A program made the position numbers and the translations under genes. Of a stretch of DNA of 64,000 nucleotides, positions 27,641-36,343 are shown in pieces. The notes below the pieces were generated by a model, which had not been told where the DNA came from, did not search any database, and saw only the letters and a program-made list of their open reading frames with translations. Source of the DNA: Terriglobia bacterium (GTDB lineage Bacteria > Acidobacteriota > Terriglobia > UBA7540). The first letter of the stretch is position 1, and every line of letters begins with the position of its first letter. The stretch covers positions 62,001 through 126,000 of the forward strand of contig DASTAW010000027.1 in assembly GCA_035712365.1 (NCBI GenBank). The letters are read 5' to 3'.

Positions 27641-28096
27641 CCAGCGCGAAAAGTGCCTTTTGGGGGACTGCAAAAATTCGCTCGTTGCCGGCACGTATTT
27701 GTCACCTGCCACTGCGAAAACCGCTGGGCCAACCATGGGCCGCGCGCTACAGACACCCCGCTTCATTCCCTGATCCTGCACCGCCAATTTCGATGTTTAA
27801 CCTGGCAGGTTTTGCCTGCCTCTCTGCAAGACTTGTGCCCGGCCCCGCGCCTTACCGGGAACCACTCTGTAAAGACTACCATAGCTAGCCTACTAAGTCA
27901 AGCAAAATCGGCGGGAGAGGCTGGAAGGCAGGAGTCAGGGGCCAGAAGTCAGGAGTCAGAAGTCAGGAGCAGCGGGTCAGTGCTTCAGAATTGCCCGATG
28001 ATCGCTTCAGGGGCTGAAGCCCGTTGGATCGAGGAGTCTGACAAGTGTCGGAACTGAAGCTCCGACCTCCTGAGGAGCCTTACCAGCAGATTCCTC

Positions 28097-28111
28097 TCCC
28101 GCTTTGCGGGA
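28097..28111. repeat. Short palindrome TCCCGC-TTT-GCGGGA
   Basis: A 6-bp stem followed by TCGGAATGAC, the form of a common non-coding intergenic palindrome. It lies in a cluster of similar elements, including GTCGGA-N8-TCCGAC near 28045-28064. Confidence 0.5.
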
Positions 28112-28157
28112 TCGGAATGACGGCGGCGGGTCGCATACATCGCAAAAGGAGCGACAT

Positions 28158-28265
28158 TTACGCAACCCGCTGTTCAATGTGCGCGCGCAGTTCCTTGCTC
28201 AACTCCGCTTCCATGGAATCGCGCCGCAATGGAGTCCGCAAACGGTAAAACAGATCGCCGAGCAC
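28158..28265 (-). pseudogene. Truncated copy of the ADOP permease 5' end
   Basis: From GTG 28265 the minus strand encodes a 35-residue peptide that starts [20 protein letters not shown] and goes on to KELRAHIEQRVA, then stops. This closely matches the first 33 residues of the intact permease ([20 protein letters not shown]). The upstream leader, including a palindrome and a CCGGATCGAGGTGAATCG string, is also shared with the intact gene. The rest of the permease is absent, so this is a relic of a duplicated or deleted second ADOP gene. Confidence 0.8.
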
Positions 28266-28291
28266 GATTCACCTCGATCCGGAAAATGCCA

Positions 28292-28308
28292 GTCCCGCAG
28301 GGCGGGAC
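28292..28308. repeat. Palindrome in the leader of the ADOP relic
   Basis: GTCCCGC-AGG-GCGGGAC (7-bp stem) followed by CGGCGTTACAAC. The same tail follows the palindromes at 21663-21687 and 31489-31506. Confidence 0.65.
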
Positions 28309-28356
28309 CGGCGTTACAACTTCCGTTCAATCACCAAATCACGCAATCACAATTCA

Positions 28357-31020
28357 TCATTCGTGTCGCAGGGCCGTCATGGGATCGACGTTGGCCGCAC
28401 GGCGGGCGGGAATATAGCAGGCCGCGAGCGCGACGGCGATGAGGATGAGCGAGACGGCGATGAACGTGACCGGGTCGGTAGGCGTGACGCCATAGAGTAA
28501 GCTCGCGAGGAATCTTGTAAGCGCCAGCGCTCCGGCAACGCCGAAGGCCACGCCGATCAACGCCAGCCTGAGCCCCTGCCCGATCACCATCCTGAGAACG
28601 TCCCGCCTTTCCGCGCCCAATGCCATGCGGATGCCGATTTCATGCGTCCTCTGCGCGACCGAATAAGAGATCACGCCGGAAATCCCGACTGCGGAAAGAA
28701 GCAAGGCCAGACCCGCGAATATGCTGACCGCGGTCATGGGCAGCCATACGTGTTCCCATGAAGCGACATCATGTCTCATCCGGTCGAAACCGAGGAGCGC
28801 CACTTCGCTGTCTACGGATCGCACCGCCGCTCGCACGGTCGGAACCAAGCTCATCGGCTGGACGGCAGTCCGAAGGACAAAGATCATTCCGTGCTGGGCA
28901 GGATATTGGGAATACGGAAGGTAAATTCGCGGGCCTTTGCTGAGCACTGGACCACGCAAGAAGATGTCTTTGATAACGCCGACAATCAGGATAGGCTGGG
29001 GCGGCGCATTGGGGTTTTCGTATCCGTAGATTTGCGAAAGAGGTACAATCTGCCGCCTCACGGGATTGACGTTTGGGAAATACACTCGCGCAAAACTCTC
29101 ATTGACGATGGCAACGGGAGGCGCGCTGGCCGTGTCCGCTTGCGTCAACTCCCGCCCTGCGATCAAAGTTGCCCTTAGCGTGTGCATGAAGCCAGGCAGA
29201 ACAGCCTCCGCGTCAGCGCTTGGCTCTTGGCCGGGAGCAGGGGGCGGCTGCCCTTCCTGTCTGAAGACCAGCCTCCCGCCTGGGATGAAACCAGCCGCAT
29301 CCGTAACGCCTGGCAGTGCGCGGAGTCGAGCAAGGATTTCCTCGACATGTTCAGACTCTTGAATGCCAGTCTTGTATTTGTATGGCGGGAAGGCGGTATC
29401 GAACGTCAGCACATGGTCGGGGTCGAAGCCGAGATCTGCGTTCAAGAGATTGGTGGACGTGCGTATCAGGAGGCCAGCAGCCGTCACCAGCGCCACCGCG
29501 AGCGCAATCTCAGCGACGATGAACCGGCCGCCCACCTTGCTTCGTCCCGCTGTCGTTGTGACCGCGGCGGCAGCTTCCTTCAGTGATCCGTTCAAGTCTA
29601 CCTTTGTTGCGCGGAGCGACGGTACAAGCCCGAAAATCACAGCCGTGATCACTGAAAGGCTCAAGCAGAAGATAAACGCCGAATCGTTCAACGCAATGCC
29701 TTGTCGGCCAGGAACCGGGTAGTGGTTTGCGGCGAGCGCGAGTAAATCGACTCCGATCCACCCGACAAAAATTCCAGCCAGACCCCCAGCGAGGGCCAGC
29801 AGAAGGCTCTCCATCAGCAGTTGGCGGACGATTCGCTTCCGTCCGGCACCTAACGCCGCTCGAACGGCGATTTCCTTCTGGCGGACGGAGGAGCGGGCCA
29901 GCAGCAGATTTGCCACATTGACGCAGCCGATCAGAAGCACAAGGAGCGTAGCGGCCGCAATGGCTAGCAGCGACTCTGGGACTGACTGGCGGTAATAAGT
30001 GGAGAGCAGCGACCTGACCTTCAATCCCCATCCTTGGTTTGCACTTGGATACTGTTTCGCTAGGCGAACTGCGGCGGAGTCCATTTCCGCCTGCGCGCTC
30101 GCCAGCGTCACACCAGGACTTAGACGTCCCACAACGCTCAACGTGTGACTCGATCGCTCGCGCTCGGACAAATCTTCCGAGCTCAGCGCGAGCGGGGTCA
30201 ATACATTGGTGTCCACGTCCATTACGAAGTAAAATCCCTTGGGCATAACACCCAGAACTGTATAGGGCTTGCCGTCCATTTGGATCGTCTGGCCGATGAT
30301 GTCGCGTCGACCCCCAAATTGCCGCTGCCAGAAATCATATCCGAGCAAGGCCACACGGTCATTGCCGGGTTCGAACTCACTCGGTGCAAAAGCACGGCCC
30401 AAGATCGGGTCGACGCCGAGAAGCTTGAGAAACTCTGGTGAGATCGCGGCGCCGACCAGATACTCCGCCGACTTGGGAGTGCCCAGAAAAGGACGCTCCC
30501 AATGGTAGTAGCTGATCTCTTGAAACCCTTGGCTATCCTTTTGTAAGTCAACGACGTTCAACGCAGACAACGGGACCTGGGTGGATTCCGTTCCCCCGCC
30601 ACGACGCTGTTGATAAATGGCAACCAGCTCGCCGGGCTGTGGGTAGGGGAGCACCCGCATCACCACAGCGTCAAGGAAGCTGAACATCGCGGTATTCGCC
30701 CCAATTCCAAGGGCCAGGGTCAATACCGCCACCGTCGTGAATCCGGGGTTGCGGCGAAGCTGGCGCGCGCCGTAGCGAAGGTCTTGTGCGAGTTCACTGA
30801 CGATGCGCACGCCCCAACTTTCACGGCAATCTTCTTTGACCTGCTCGATGCCGCCGAATTCGAGCCGTGCTCGCCGTGCCGCCTCCTCCGGAGACATCCC
30901 TGCCTGGACATACTTCTCCGCCTGCTGTTCGACGTGCGCGCGCAGTTCCTTGTCCAACTCCGCTTCCATGGAATCGCGCCGCAAGAGAGCCCGCAACCGG
31001 TAAATTAGATCGTGGAGCAC
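28357..31020 (-). CDS. ADOP-type ABC transporter permease (MacB/FtsX family)
   Basis: An 887-residue fused permease. A short N-terminal cytoplasmic region ([20 protein letters not shown] onward, with [16 protein letters not shown]) is diagnostic of acidobacterial duplicated orphan permeases. TM1 (about 97-117, [20 protein letters not shown]) and a MacB-like periplasmic domain follow. A first FtsX block comes at about 350-480, then a second periplasmic domain, a second FtsX block and the ending [14 protein letters not shown] proteins lack a neighbouring ATPase; their substrate is unknown. The start is GTG. A PadR gene lies 35 bp upstream, the usual partner and probable regulator. Confidence 0.92.
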   Translation of the reverse strand: MLHDLIYRLRALLRRDSMEAELDKELRAHVEQQAEKYVQAGMSPEEAARRARLEFGGIEQVKEDCRESWGVRIVSELAQDLRYGARQLRRNPGFTTVAVLTLALGIGANTAMFSFLDAVVMRVLPYPQPGELVAIYQQRRGGGTESTQVPLSALNVVDLQKDSQGFQEISYYHWERPFLGTPKSAEYLVGAAISPEFLKLLGVDPILGRAFAPSEFEPGNDRVALLGYDFWQRQFGGRRDIIGQTIQMDGKPYTVLGVMPKGFYFVMDVDTNVLTPLALSSEDLSERERSSHTLSVVGRLSPGVTLASAQAEMDSAAVRLAKQYPSANQGWGLKVRSLLSTYYRQSVPESLLAIAAATLLVLLIGCVNVANLLLARSSVRQKEIAVRAALGAGRKRIVRQLLMESLLLALAGGLAGIFVGWIGVDLLALAANHYPVPGRQGIALNDSAFIFCLSLSVITAVIFGLVPSLRATKVDLNGSLKEAAAAVTTTAGRSKVGGRFIVAEIALAVALVTAAGLLIRTSTNLLNADLGFDPDHVLTFDTAFPPYKYKTGIQESEHVEEILARLRALPGVTDAAGFIPGGRLVFRQEGQPPPAPGQEPSADAEAVLPGFMHTLRATLIAGRELTQADTASAPPVAIVNESFARVYFPNVNPVRRQIVPLSQIYGYENPNAPPQPILIVGVIKDIFLRGPVLSKGPRIYLPYSQYPAQHGMIFVLRTAVQPMSLVPTVRAAVRSVDSEVALLGFDRMRHDVASWEHVWLPMTAVSIFAGLALLLSAVGISGVISYSVAQRTHEIGIRMALGAERRDVLRMVIGQGLRLALIGVAFGVAGALALTRFLASLLYGVTPTDPVTFIAVSLILIAVALAACYIPARRAANVDPMTALRHE

Positions 31021-31055
31021 GAATCAACTCGATCCGGCAGGCGCCGGACGCGCCG

Positions 31056-31388
31056 CTACGCTGTTTCCAACACTCGGCCGACCGCAGCCGCGAGTTTGCG
31101 CCAGGCGCTTTCCTCGGCCTCAAGCTGTTTTCTTCCGGCTTCCGTTAACTCGTAATATTTCGCATGCCGGCTGTTTTTCGTCATGGACCATTGGGCCTTG
31201 ATCCATCCGCGCCGCTCGAGGCGATGCAGCGCCGGGTAAAGAGAACCCTGCTTGATGGTCACCACGTCCATTGAAATCTGCTGAATGCGCTCAGAAATCG
31301 CCCAGCCGTGCTGCGGTTCAAGAGCCAGCGTCTTGAGGATTAACAGGTCGAGCGTCCCCTGCGGCAGATCGATTCGGCTGTCTGTCAT
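31056..31388 (-). CDS. PadR-family transcriptional regulator
   Basis: A 110-residue winged-helix repressor: LPQGTLDLLILKTLALEPQHGWAISERIQQIS, then IKQGSLYPALHRLERRGWIKAQW (recognition helix and wing), then a C-terminal dimer helix (YYELTEAGRKQLEAEESAW). PadR proteins of this short class commonly precede ADOP permeases and are thought to control them in response to small molecules. The ATG lies three bases after the stop of a 24-residue relic of the ADOP 5' end, whose GGGTAGC provides a ribosome-binding-like sequence. Confidence 0.93.
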   Translation of the reverse strand: MTDSRIDLPQGTLDLLILKTLALEPQHGWAISERIQQISMDVVTIKQGSLYPALHRLERRGWIKAQWSMTKNSRHAKYYELTEAGRKQLEAEESAWRKLAAAVGRVLETA

Positions 31389-31391
31389 AAG

Positions 31392-31466
31392 CTACCCTTT
31401 CGCTTCTACTTCCACGAATTTGCGCCGCCATAGAGCCCGCAAAGGGTAAAACAGATCGCCGAGCAC
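31392..31466 (-). pseudogene. Second ADOP 5'-end relic directly before padR
   Basis: From GTG 31466 the frame reads LGDLFYPLRALWRRKFVEVE then AKG and a stop. It matches the beginning of the intact ADOP permease and shares its leader (GGATCGGGGTGAATCGTGCT). It ends three bases before the padR ATG. It may be only a relic, or it may now serve as a short leader peptide that couples ribosomes to padR. Confidence 0.75.
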
Positions 31467-31488
31467 GATTCACCCCGATCCGGCAAAT

Positions 31489-31506
31489 GCCGGGCTGAAG
31501 CCCGGC
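31489..31506. repeat. Palindrome GCCGGGCT-GA-AGCCCGGC
   Basis: A perfect 8-bp stem followed by GCTACAACG, in the leader of the padR-proximal ADOP relic. It is the third occurrence of the palindrome plus CGGCG(C/T)TAC arrangement. Confidence 0.7.
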
Positions 31507-31761
31507 GCTACAACGTCCTGGCGATCTCCCAATCGCAAATCATCGAGTACCCTCTCACTTCTACAGCAAGCATCTTATTTCCGCCGGTGTCGAAGCGCAA
31601 GGGTAAAATAAGACTCAGTTGTTGCCTTAATGATGAGCCGGTGCCGGTCCGGTGAGCTTGTGCTGGTGAAGGAAGCTTGGAGAACCAATTATAAATTATG
31701 AATTCTGAAGGCCGAAGCCGACACTCCCTCGGCGGTCTGTATCTCACTGAAAATGACCAAA

Positions 31762-31850
31762 ACAGATCCTTCGCGGAGTTCACCCTGAGCCCCTTCACTC
31801 CGTTCAGGGCCGTTCGCAAGCGGAGGGCGAACGGGCTCAGGATGACGTGG
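31762..31850. repeat. Dispersed intergenic element with internal inverted repeat
   Basis: The stretch from ACAGATCCTTCGCGG to GGGCTCAGGATGACG contains CCTGAGCCC (31784-31792) and its complement GGGCTCAGG (31833-31841). The ATCCTTCGC and CAGGATGAC ends resemble widespread non-coding bacterial intergenic repeats. The rest of 31507-32187 shows no gene; 31985-32040 is markedly AT-rich. Confidence 0.5.
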
Positions 31851-32187
31851 TACAGAGGGTTTTTCATCAACCTGCCAGAAGAAGCGCAAGTTCCGGGGCT
31901 GGTGTGAAGGACTATTTTGGACTGGACCGGGCGGCAGGCAGCAACGGCCAATGTTCTCCTTCAGATGACGAAAGGCCTTACCCGGATGAGAGGTTAAGTT
32001 CTTTTTTATTAGATTTTTCACATCATACTTTAGTACCATTGCATGCACGCCGCACATGCTGTAAAAATTTTGCGAAGGGGGAGGGAGATCACTTCGGAAT
32101 CTCAACATTGGGTCACTGTGCGTTTGCCTAGACGGGACGTACGGGCGGCAGATCGTTTGTAGCTGCCAAGAGAGCGGGGTATAGCTG

Positions 32188-33627
32188 ATGTGTGAACAAG
32201 CTATCCGGGTTTTGTTTTTCAGTTCAGACGGTCCCTTCGCAGAAGTGGTAACAAGAGCCCTCGGGCCCGGCTACGAAGTTCGAACCAGCGAATATGATGA
32301 CTTTGAAGTAAATCCTGCATGGCGCGAGTGGTGCGATGTCGTCTTGCTCGACTTACACGACAGCGGAGAGGATGAGGACGCTGAAGAGACTCTCCGGCTG
32401 ATGGATGAAATCAAAAAGCTCAATTCATCCACCCCCATGATTGCAATCGTCGACGACGCCGACGACAGCCTCGCCCGGACCGTCCTTGAAAATGGCGCCT
32501 ACGACACCCTCTCAAGTCCTCCCAACATGCCGGACCTCCGGCTGCTTCTCCGCCGCGCCTGCCGTTTCCAGAGAATAACCAGAGAGCTGGCCGACCTCCG
32601 TTCGCGCGACCTCTCCGGTGGACGCTTTGGCGACATGCTCGGAACGTCCGAGTCCATGCACCAGGTGTTTGAGACATCGCGCAAAGTGGCGCCCTGCGAT
32701 GTCAGCGTGTTGATCGCCGGTGAAACCGGCACAGGCAAAGAACTTCTGGCCCGCGCCATTCACCGCCTGAGCCCGCGGGCGGCGGGCCCGCTGGTGGCGT
32801 TTTCCTGCGCCAACCTTCCGGAAACTCTGGTGGAAGACGAGCTGTTCGGCCACGAAAAGGGCGCATTTACGGGAGCAATTGCAACGCGCCGCGGAAGATT
32901 TGAAGCGGCCCACGGCGGAACGCTGCTCCTGGACGAGATTGGCGATTTACCGCTGGGGCTGCAATCCAAGATGCTGAGGGTCCTCCAGGAACGGTCGTTC
33001 GAACGGCTGGGCAGCAATACGCCTATCGAGTGCAACGTGCGCGTCCTGTGCGCCTCTCACCGGGACCTGGCAGCCATGGTTGAGCAAGGGCAATTCAGGA
33101 AAGACCTCTTTTACAGGCTCAACGTGGTGCAAATCGAGATCCCGGCGCTGCGCGACCGCCGTGATGAGATTCCTATCCTCGCCCAGCATTTCCTGCAACG
33201 GTTTGCCCAGCAATTCGGAAAGAACGTCACGCGGTTCTCGCCGCTGGCCATTCACGCTCTGGAAGAATACCAATGGCCCGGTAACGTGCGCGAACTCGAG
33301 AACGCCGTTCAGCATGCCGTGGTCATGGCAGAAGGGCCGACGGTTGAAACCTGGCACCTGCCCAACAGCCTTCGCGGTGACTTCGAGCAGACGGTTGCAG
33401 GACGGTCTTACGAGGATGAGGTCCGCGAATTTAAGCGGCGGCTGATTATGAGGACCCTCCGAGAGTGTGGAGGCCGCAAGGTGGACGCCGCCCGCGCACT
33501 GGGCGTGGCGCGCGGATACCTTCACCGCCTCATCAACCAGTTGCAGATTCAGGTTGATGACGAGGACGTGGGAATTGCTGAGGTTGAAGAGGCAGAAGAG
33601 CCGGCCTCGCAGGAACACATTATGTAG
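32188..33627 (+). CDS. NtrC-type sigma-54-dependent activator with degenerate receiver domain
   Basis: A 479-residue enhancer-binding protein. The central AAA+ domain is complete: Walker A GETGTGKE (about 178-185), the sigma-54 contact loop GAFTGA (225-230), Walker B LLLDEIGDLP, and RKDLFYRLNV with the arginine finger. The C-terminus has a Fis-type HTH (GGRKVDAARALGVARGYLHRLI). The N-terminal receiver-like domain keeps the phospho-acceptor position (VVLLDLHDSG, Asp about 55). It has SSD where the acidic pair should be and SSPP where the invariant Lys-Pro should be, so phosphorylation may be absent or unusual. No histidine kinase is adjacent. Three sigma-54-like promoters occur downstream in the pilus island, which makes it their likely activator. 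Confidence 0.92.
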   Translation: MCEQAIRVLFFSSDGPFAEVVTRALGPGYEVRTSEYDDFEVNPAWREWCDVVLLDLHDSGEDEDAEETLRLMDEIKKLNSSTPMIAIVDDADDSLARTVLENGAYDTLSSPPNMPDLRLLLRRACRFQRITRELADLRSRDLSGGRFGDMLGTSESMHQVFETSRKVAPCDVSVLIAGETGTGKELLARAIHRLSPRAAGPLVAFSCANLPETLVEDELFGHEKGAFTGAIATRRGRFEAAHGGTLLLDEIGDLPLGLQSKMLRVLQERSFERLGSNTPIECNVRVLCASHRDLAAMVEQGQFRKDLFYRLNVVQIEIPALRDRRDEIPILAQHFLQRFAQQFGKNVTRFSPLAIHALEEYQWPGNVRELENAVQHAVVMAEGPTVETWHLPNSLRGDFEQTVAGRSYEDEVREFKRRLIMRTLRECGGRKVDAARALGVARGYLHRLINQLQIQVDDEDVGIAEVEEAEEPASQEHIM

Positions 33628-33651
33628 TCCGGCCGACCCCGGGTATCAGGA

Positions 33652-34641
33652 ATGTCCGCAGGCACTGAATTGGCCAGAATACCGCCGCAGGAGCGAGACA
33701 TTCATACCCCGCAAAGCAGTTTTTTCCCCGATCTTTTACGCCGCGCTCAGAACCCGGATGGCGGGTGGGGCTATCGGCAAGGACTTCAAAGCACTACTGA
33801 GCCGACAGCGTGGTCCATTCTTGCCCTGCTGGCGCATGAAGGTCCACCCGACAAGGTGATCTCCTCTGCCTGCGACTGGCTGCGTCGCACGCAGACCGAC
33901 GAGGGGGCCTGGCCTACGAGTTCCGGAAAGGATCCCGGATGCTGGGTAACCGCGTTGGCATGCCTGGCGATGGCAATTGCGGCAGAAGGTCCGGAGGGCG
34001 CCGTCTCCCGTGGAACAAAATGGCTGTGCAGCACCTGGCCCGCAGAGGGCAACCTTTTGTGGCGCCTGCGCCAGCTCCGGCAGGAGAAGTCTGAAATATT
34101 CGTCCACCAGGACCATTCACTTCGAGGGTGGGGCTGGACCCCGAATACAGCAAGCTGGGTGGAGCCCACAGCCTACGTGATGATCATGCTCCAGAATCTC
34201 CCTCCGCAACTTCGCCCGCCAGAAGCATCCCGGCGCCTGCAACTGGCTGAGCGGATGCTCTATGACCGCGCCTGCCGCGGCGGCGGATGGAACGCGGGCA
34301 ATCCACTCGTTTACGGTGTTCCCGGAGTTCCGCGAATCGGGCCAACAGCCTGGGCGCTGCTGGCATTGCGGCAGCATCCGGAGCATTCTGCCGTGCTCGA
34401 GGGACTCGGCTGGCTGGAAGAGCACTACCAAAATCCGCGAAGCCCGGCCTCGCTTGCCCTGACTCAATTGTGCCTGAAGGTATTCAGCCGCCCGACCAGG
34501 CCGATCGAGGACGCTCTTTGTGACTTCTACGGTGGCAGCGAGTTCCTGCGGAGCACCCCGGTGGTTGCCTGGGCATCGCTGGCCCTGGGCGAGCTTCCCC
34601 GCTGGCTTGGACCTTCATCCCCGGAAAAAGGCGTGATATGA
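33652..34641 (+). CDS. Terpene-cyclase/prenyltransferase-fold repeat protein
   Basis: A 329-residue alpha/alpha-toroid protein with QW-like repeats: RRAQNPDGGWGYRQG, RRTQTDEGAWPTSSG, GWGWTPNTASWVEPTAYVM, and RGGGWNAGNPLVYG followed by GPTAWALLAL. These are the folds of squalene-hopene cyclase and prenyltransferase beta subunits. It is half the length of a squalene cyclase and lacks a DXDD motif, so true cyclisation is doubtful; it may bind a prenyl or polyisoprenoid lipid. Its end overlaps the start of the DUF362 gene (ATGA), and it begins 24 bp after the sigma-54 activator. Confidence 0.75.
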   Translation: MSAGTELARIPPQERDIHTPQSSFFPDLLRRAQNPDGGWGYRQGLQSTTEPTAWSILALLAHEGPPDKVISSACDWLRRTQTDEGAWPTSSGKDPGCWVTALACLAMAIAAEGPEGAVSRGTKWLCSTWPAEGNLLWRLRQLRQEKSEIFVHQDHSLRGWGWTPNTASWVEPTAYVMIMLQNLPPQLRPPEASRRLQLAERMLYDRACRGGGWNAGNPLVYGVPGVPRIGPTAWALLALRQHPEHSAVLEGLGWLEEHYQNPRSPASLALTQLCLKVFSRPTRPIEDALCDFYGGSEFLRSTPVVAWASLALGELPRWLGPSSPEKGVI

Positions 34642-35552
34642 GCTATTCCAACACGCGCCTGGTCCCGCCCTTCCACCGCTCGCCTTCCTCCGTTGCGATC
34701 AGGGCCGTTGCAAGCTATGAGGCTGGCGTGGAGGCGGTGCTGTGGGAAACTCTTCAGGAGCTCGGCCCTCCGGTGCGAGACAAGTCCGTCCTGCTCAAGC
34801 CGAACTTCGTCGAACCCGACGTTGAAGGCACCATCAACACACATCCCGTGGTGATCAGGGCCGCACGGGAAGCGTTTCTGCGGCTGGGTGCCAAGACTGT
34901 CATTGTTGCTGAGGGGCCTGGGCACGAACGCGATACAGAAGCAATCCTGGAAGTGCTGCGCTTAAGCGATTACGTGGGACCATTGGACCGGTCTTTCGTT
35001 GACTTGAACACCGACGAAGTCTCGCAAGTGTCGCCGCGGACCCATGCATCGAAACTGAAATCCCTTTGCCTGCCAAAGACAGTCCTGGCGGCGGACTTTG
35101 TGGTTTCGATGCCCAAGATGAAGACACATCACTGGGTCGGGGTTACTCTCGCGCTTAAGAACATGTTCGGAATCATTCCGGGAAATTGTTACGGTTGGCC
35201 AAAGAATGTACTTCACTGGGCGGGCCTCAGCCAGTCAATCCTGGACATTAACAGCACCATTCGGCCGGACTTTGCCATAGTTGACGGCATCGTTGGGATG
35301 GAGGGAAACGGCCCGATCCAGGGAGCGCCCAAGGCATGCGGGGTCCTGGTTGCCGGTAGCGACCCGGTATCCGTGGACGCTACCTGCGCCAGAATCATGG
35401 GCCTTCGACCGGAGCGGATTGACTACCTCAGGCGCGCTTCGCTGCTGCTGGGGAATATCGAGGAAGCAAGAATCGAGCAATTGGGTGAAACGATTGGCGC
35501 CACCTGCAAGCCCTTTGAGATGGTGCCCGCTTTCCAGGAGCTTCGGGCGTGA
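34638..35552 (+). CDS. DUF362 domain protein
   Basis: A 304-residue DUF362 protein. Family marks are VLLKPNFVEPD with NTHPVVIRA, VVSMPKMKTHHWVGVTLALKNMFG, and the C-terminal VAGSDPVSVDATCARIMGL. DUF362 proteins are often fused to 4Fe-4S ferredoxin domains; none is present here, as there is no clustered Cys motif. The function is unknown, though a redox or radical role is often proposed. It is translationally coupled to the cyclase-fold gene, so the two products probably act in one process. Confidence 0.85.
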   Translation: MSYSNTRLVPPFHRSPSSVAIRAVASYEAGVEAVLWETLQELGPPVRDKSVLLKPNFVEPDVEGTINTHPVVIRAAREAFLRLGAKTVIVAEGPGHERDTEAILEVLRLSDYVGPLDRSFVDLNTDEVSQVSPRTHASKLKSLCLPKTVLAADFVVSMPKMKTHHWVGVTLALKNMFGIIPGNCYGWPKNVLHWAGLSQSILDINSTIRPDFAIVDGIVGMEGNGPIQGAPKACGVLVAGSDPVSVDATCARIMGLRPERIDYLRRASLLLGNIEEARIEQLGETIGATCKPFEMVPAFQELRA

Positions 35553-35621
35553 GCGGGGCCATCGGCCGGGTTGTTTGTTGATCAGGTAATACCAAAGAAA
35601 TACATTTGGGCGTTTACCCTA

Positions 35622-35648
35622 TTGACAACAGGTAAATTTAAGGATACT
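35622..35648 (+). promoter_or_regulatory. Possible sigma-70 promoter before the pseudopilin genes
   Basis: A perfect TTGACA (35622-35627) is followed after 15 bases by GATACT, or after 17 by TACTGA. Spacing to a good -10 is not ideal, so this is a weaker call than the sigma-54 site downstream. Confidence 0.35.
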
Positions 35649-35705
35649 GATAGAAAAGGTAGTTAGATAATTGGGCTATATCTCATGCCCACGGAAAGCA
35701 GATTT

Positions 35706-35721
35706 TGGTAAGAGATTTGCC
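35706..35721 (+). promoter_or_regulatory. Candidate sigma-54 promoter upstream of the first pseudopilin gene
   Basis: TGGTAAG-AGAT-TTGCC has GG and GC exactly ten bases apart and matches 9 of 12 positions of the -24/-12 consensus TGGCACG-N4-TTGCW. Transcription would begin near 35732, 45 bases before the ATG at 35777. An NtrC-type activator is encoded 2 kb upstream. Confidence 0.55.
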
Positions 35722-35776
35722 TCTCTTTCAGGTGGCGTAGGCAACAATCAGTTGTAATTAAAAGGGATGGTGTTGA

Positions 35777-36343
35777 ATGGTCTACGCTGGAAGGGTAAAA
35801 GGCGGACGCATGTGTCATCGGCCGAGCACGCGCATTGAGCGGTTTTGTGTCCGAGTGGTCACAAAAGCGAAGGAAGATTCCGGCGCCGAGCTGTTTGAGG
35901 CCGCGCTTGTCCTCCCCATCCTTCTGACGCTGTTGCTGGGAATCGTCACCTTCGGCCGGGCATGGAATACGTACCAGACCATTACCCGGGCCGCCCGTGA
36001 GGGCGCGAAGGCGGCCGTGCTGACCCCCTGCGCCGACTCGACGTATTGCTCCGGAGCCAAGAATTATACTGCAAGCGACATTTGGACCAACTTTGTGAAT
36101 CCGGCCCTCCAATCGGACAATCTGCCTACGAGCAAAGTGACAAGCAAGTCGATTACGTACGTCCAATTGGATCCCAATGGCTCGCCAGCCCACGTCTGTG
36201 GATTGCAGCTCCAGTTTAGTTATCCCTATACTTTCTCGCTTCCCTTCACCAGCCTTAATCTGTCAACCATCACCCTCAAGACAAAGGTCCGGATGCGGCT
36301 GGAGAACCAGCCGACCACATGCCCGGTAGGAACCAGCTACTGA
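35777..36343 (+). CDS. TadE-like pseudopilin (first)
   Basis: A 188-residue protein with a TadE signature: EDSGAELFEAALVLPILLTLLLGIVTFGRAWN, in which an acidic residue after Gly-Ala precedes a single membrane helix (about residues 41-62). The rest is an exported beta-rich domain with four Cys. TadE-type proteins are processed by prepilin peptidase and act as minor pilins of Tad pili. AGGGAT precedes the ATG; a second Met at codon 12 is an alternative. The stop abuts the next gene's ATG. Confidence 0.85.
   Translation: MVYAGRVKGGRMCHRPSTRIERFCVRVVTKAKEDSGAELFEAALVLPILLTLLLGIVTFGRAWNTYQTITRAAREGAKAAVLTPCADSTYCSGAKNYTASDIWTNFVNPALQSDNLPTSKVTSKSITYVQLDPNGSPAHVCGLQLQFSYPYTFSLPFTSLNLSTITLKTKVRMRLENQPTTCPVGTSY

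Noticed and set aside
27900-27975. GGAGTCAG/AAGTCAG repeats as a possible small CRISPR or coding repeat
   Set aside because: The units are only 7-14 bases, adjacent and without spacers. They fit a simple-sequence expansion.
27239-28057. A 272-codon plus-strand open frame over the T-rich region
   Set aside because: Its translation is a low-complexity run of Phe, Leu and Cys dictated by the tandem repeat, with no family motif and no ribosome-binding site. It crosses direct repeats and palindromes that look non-coding.
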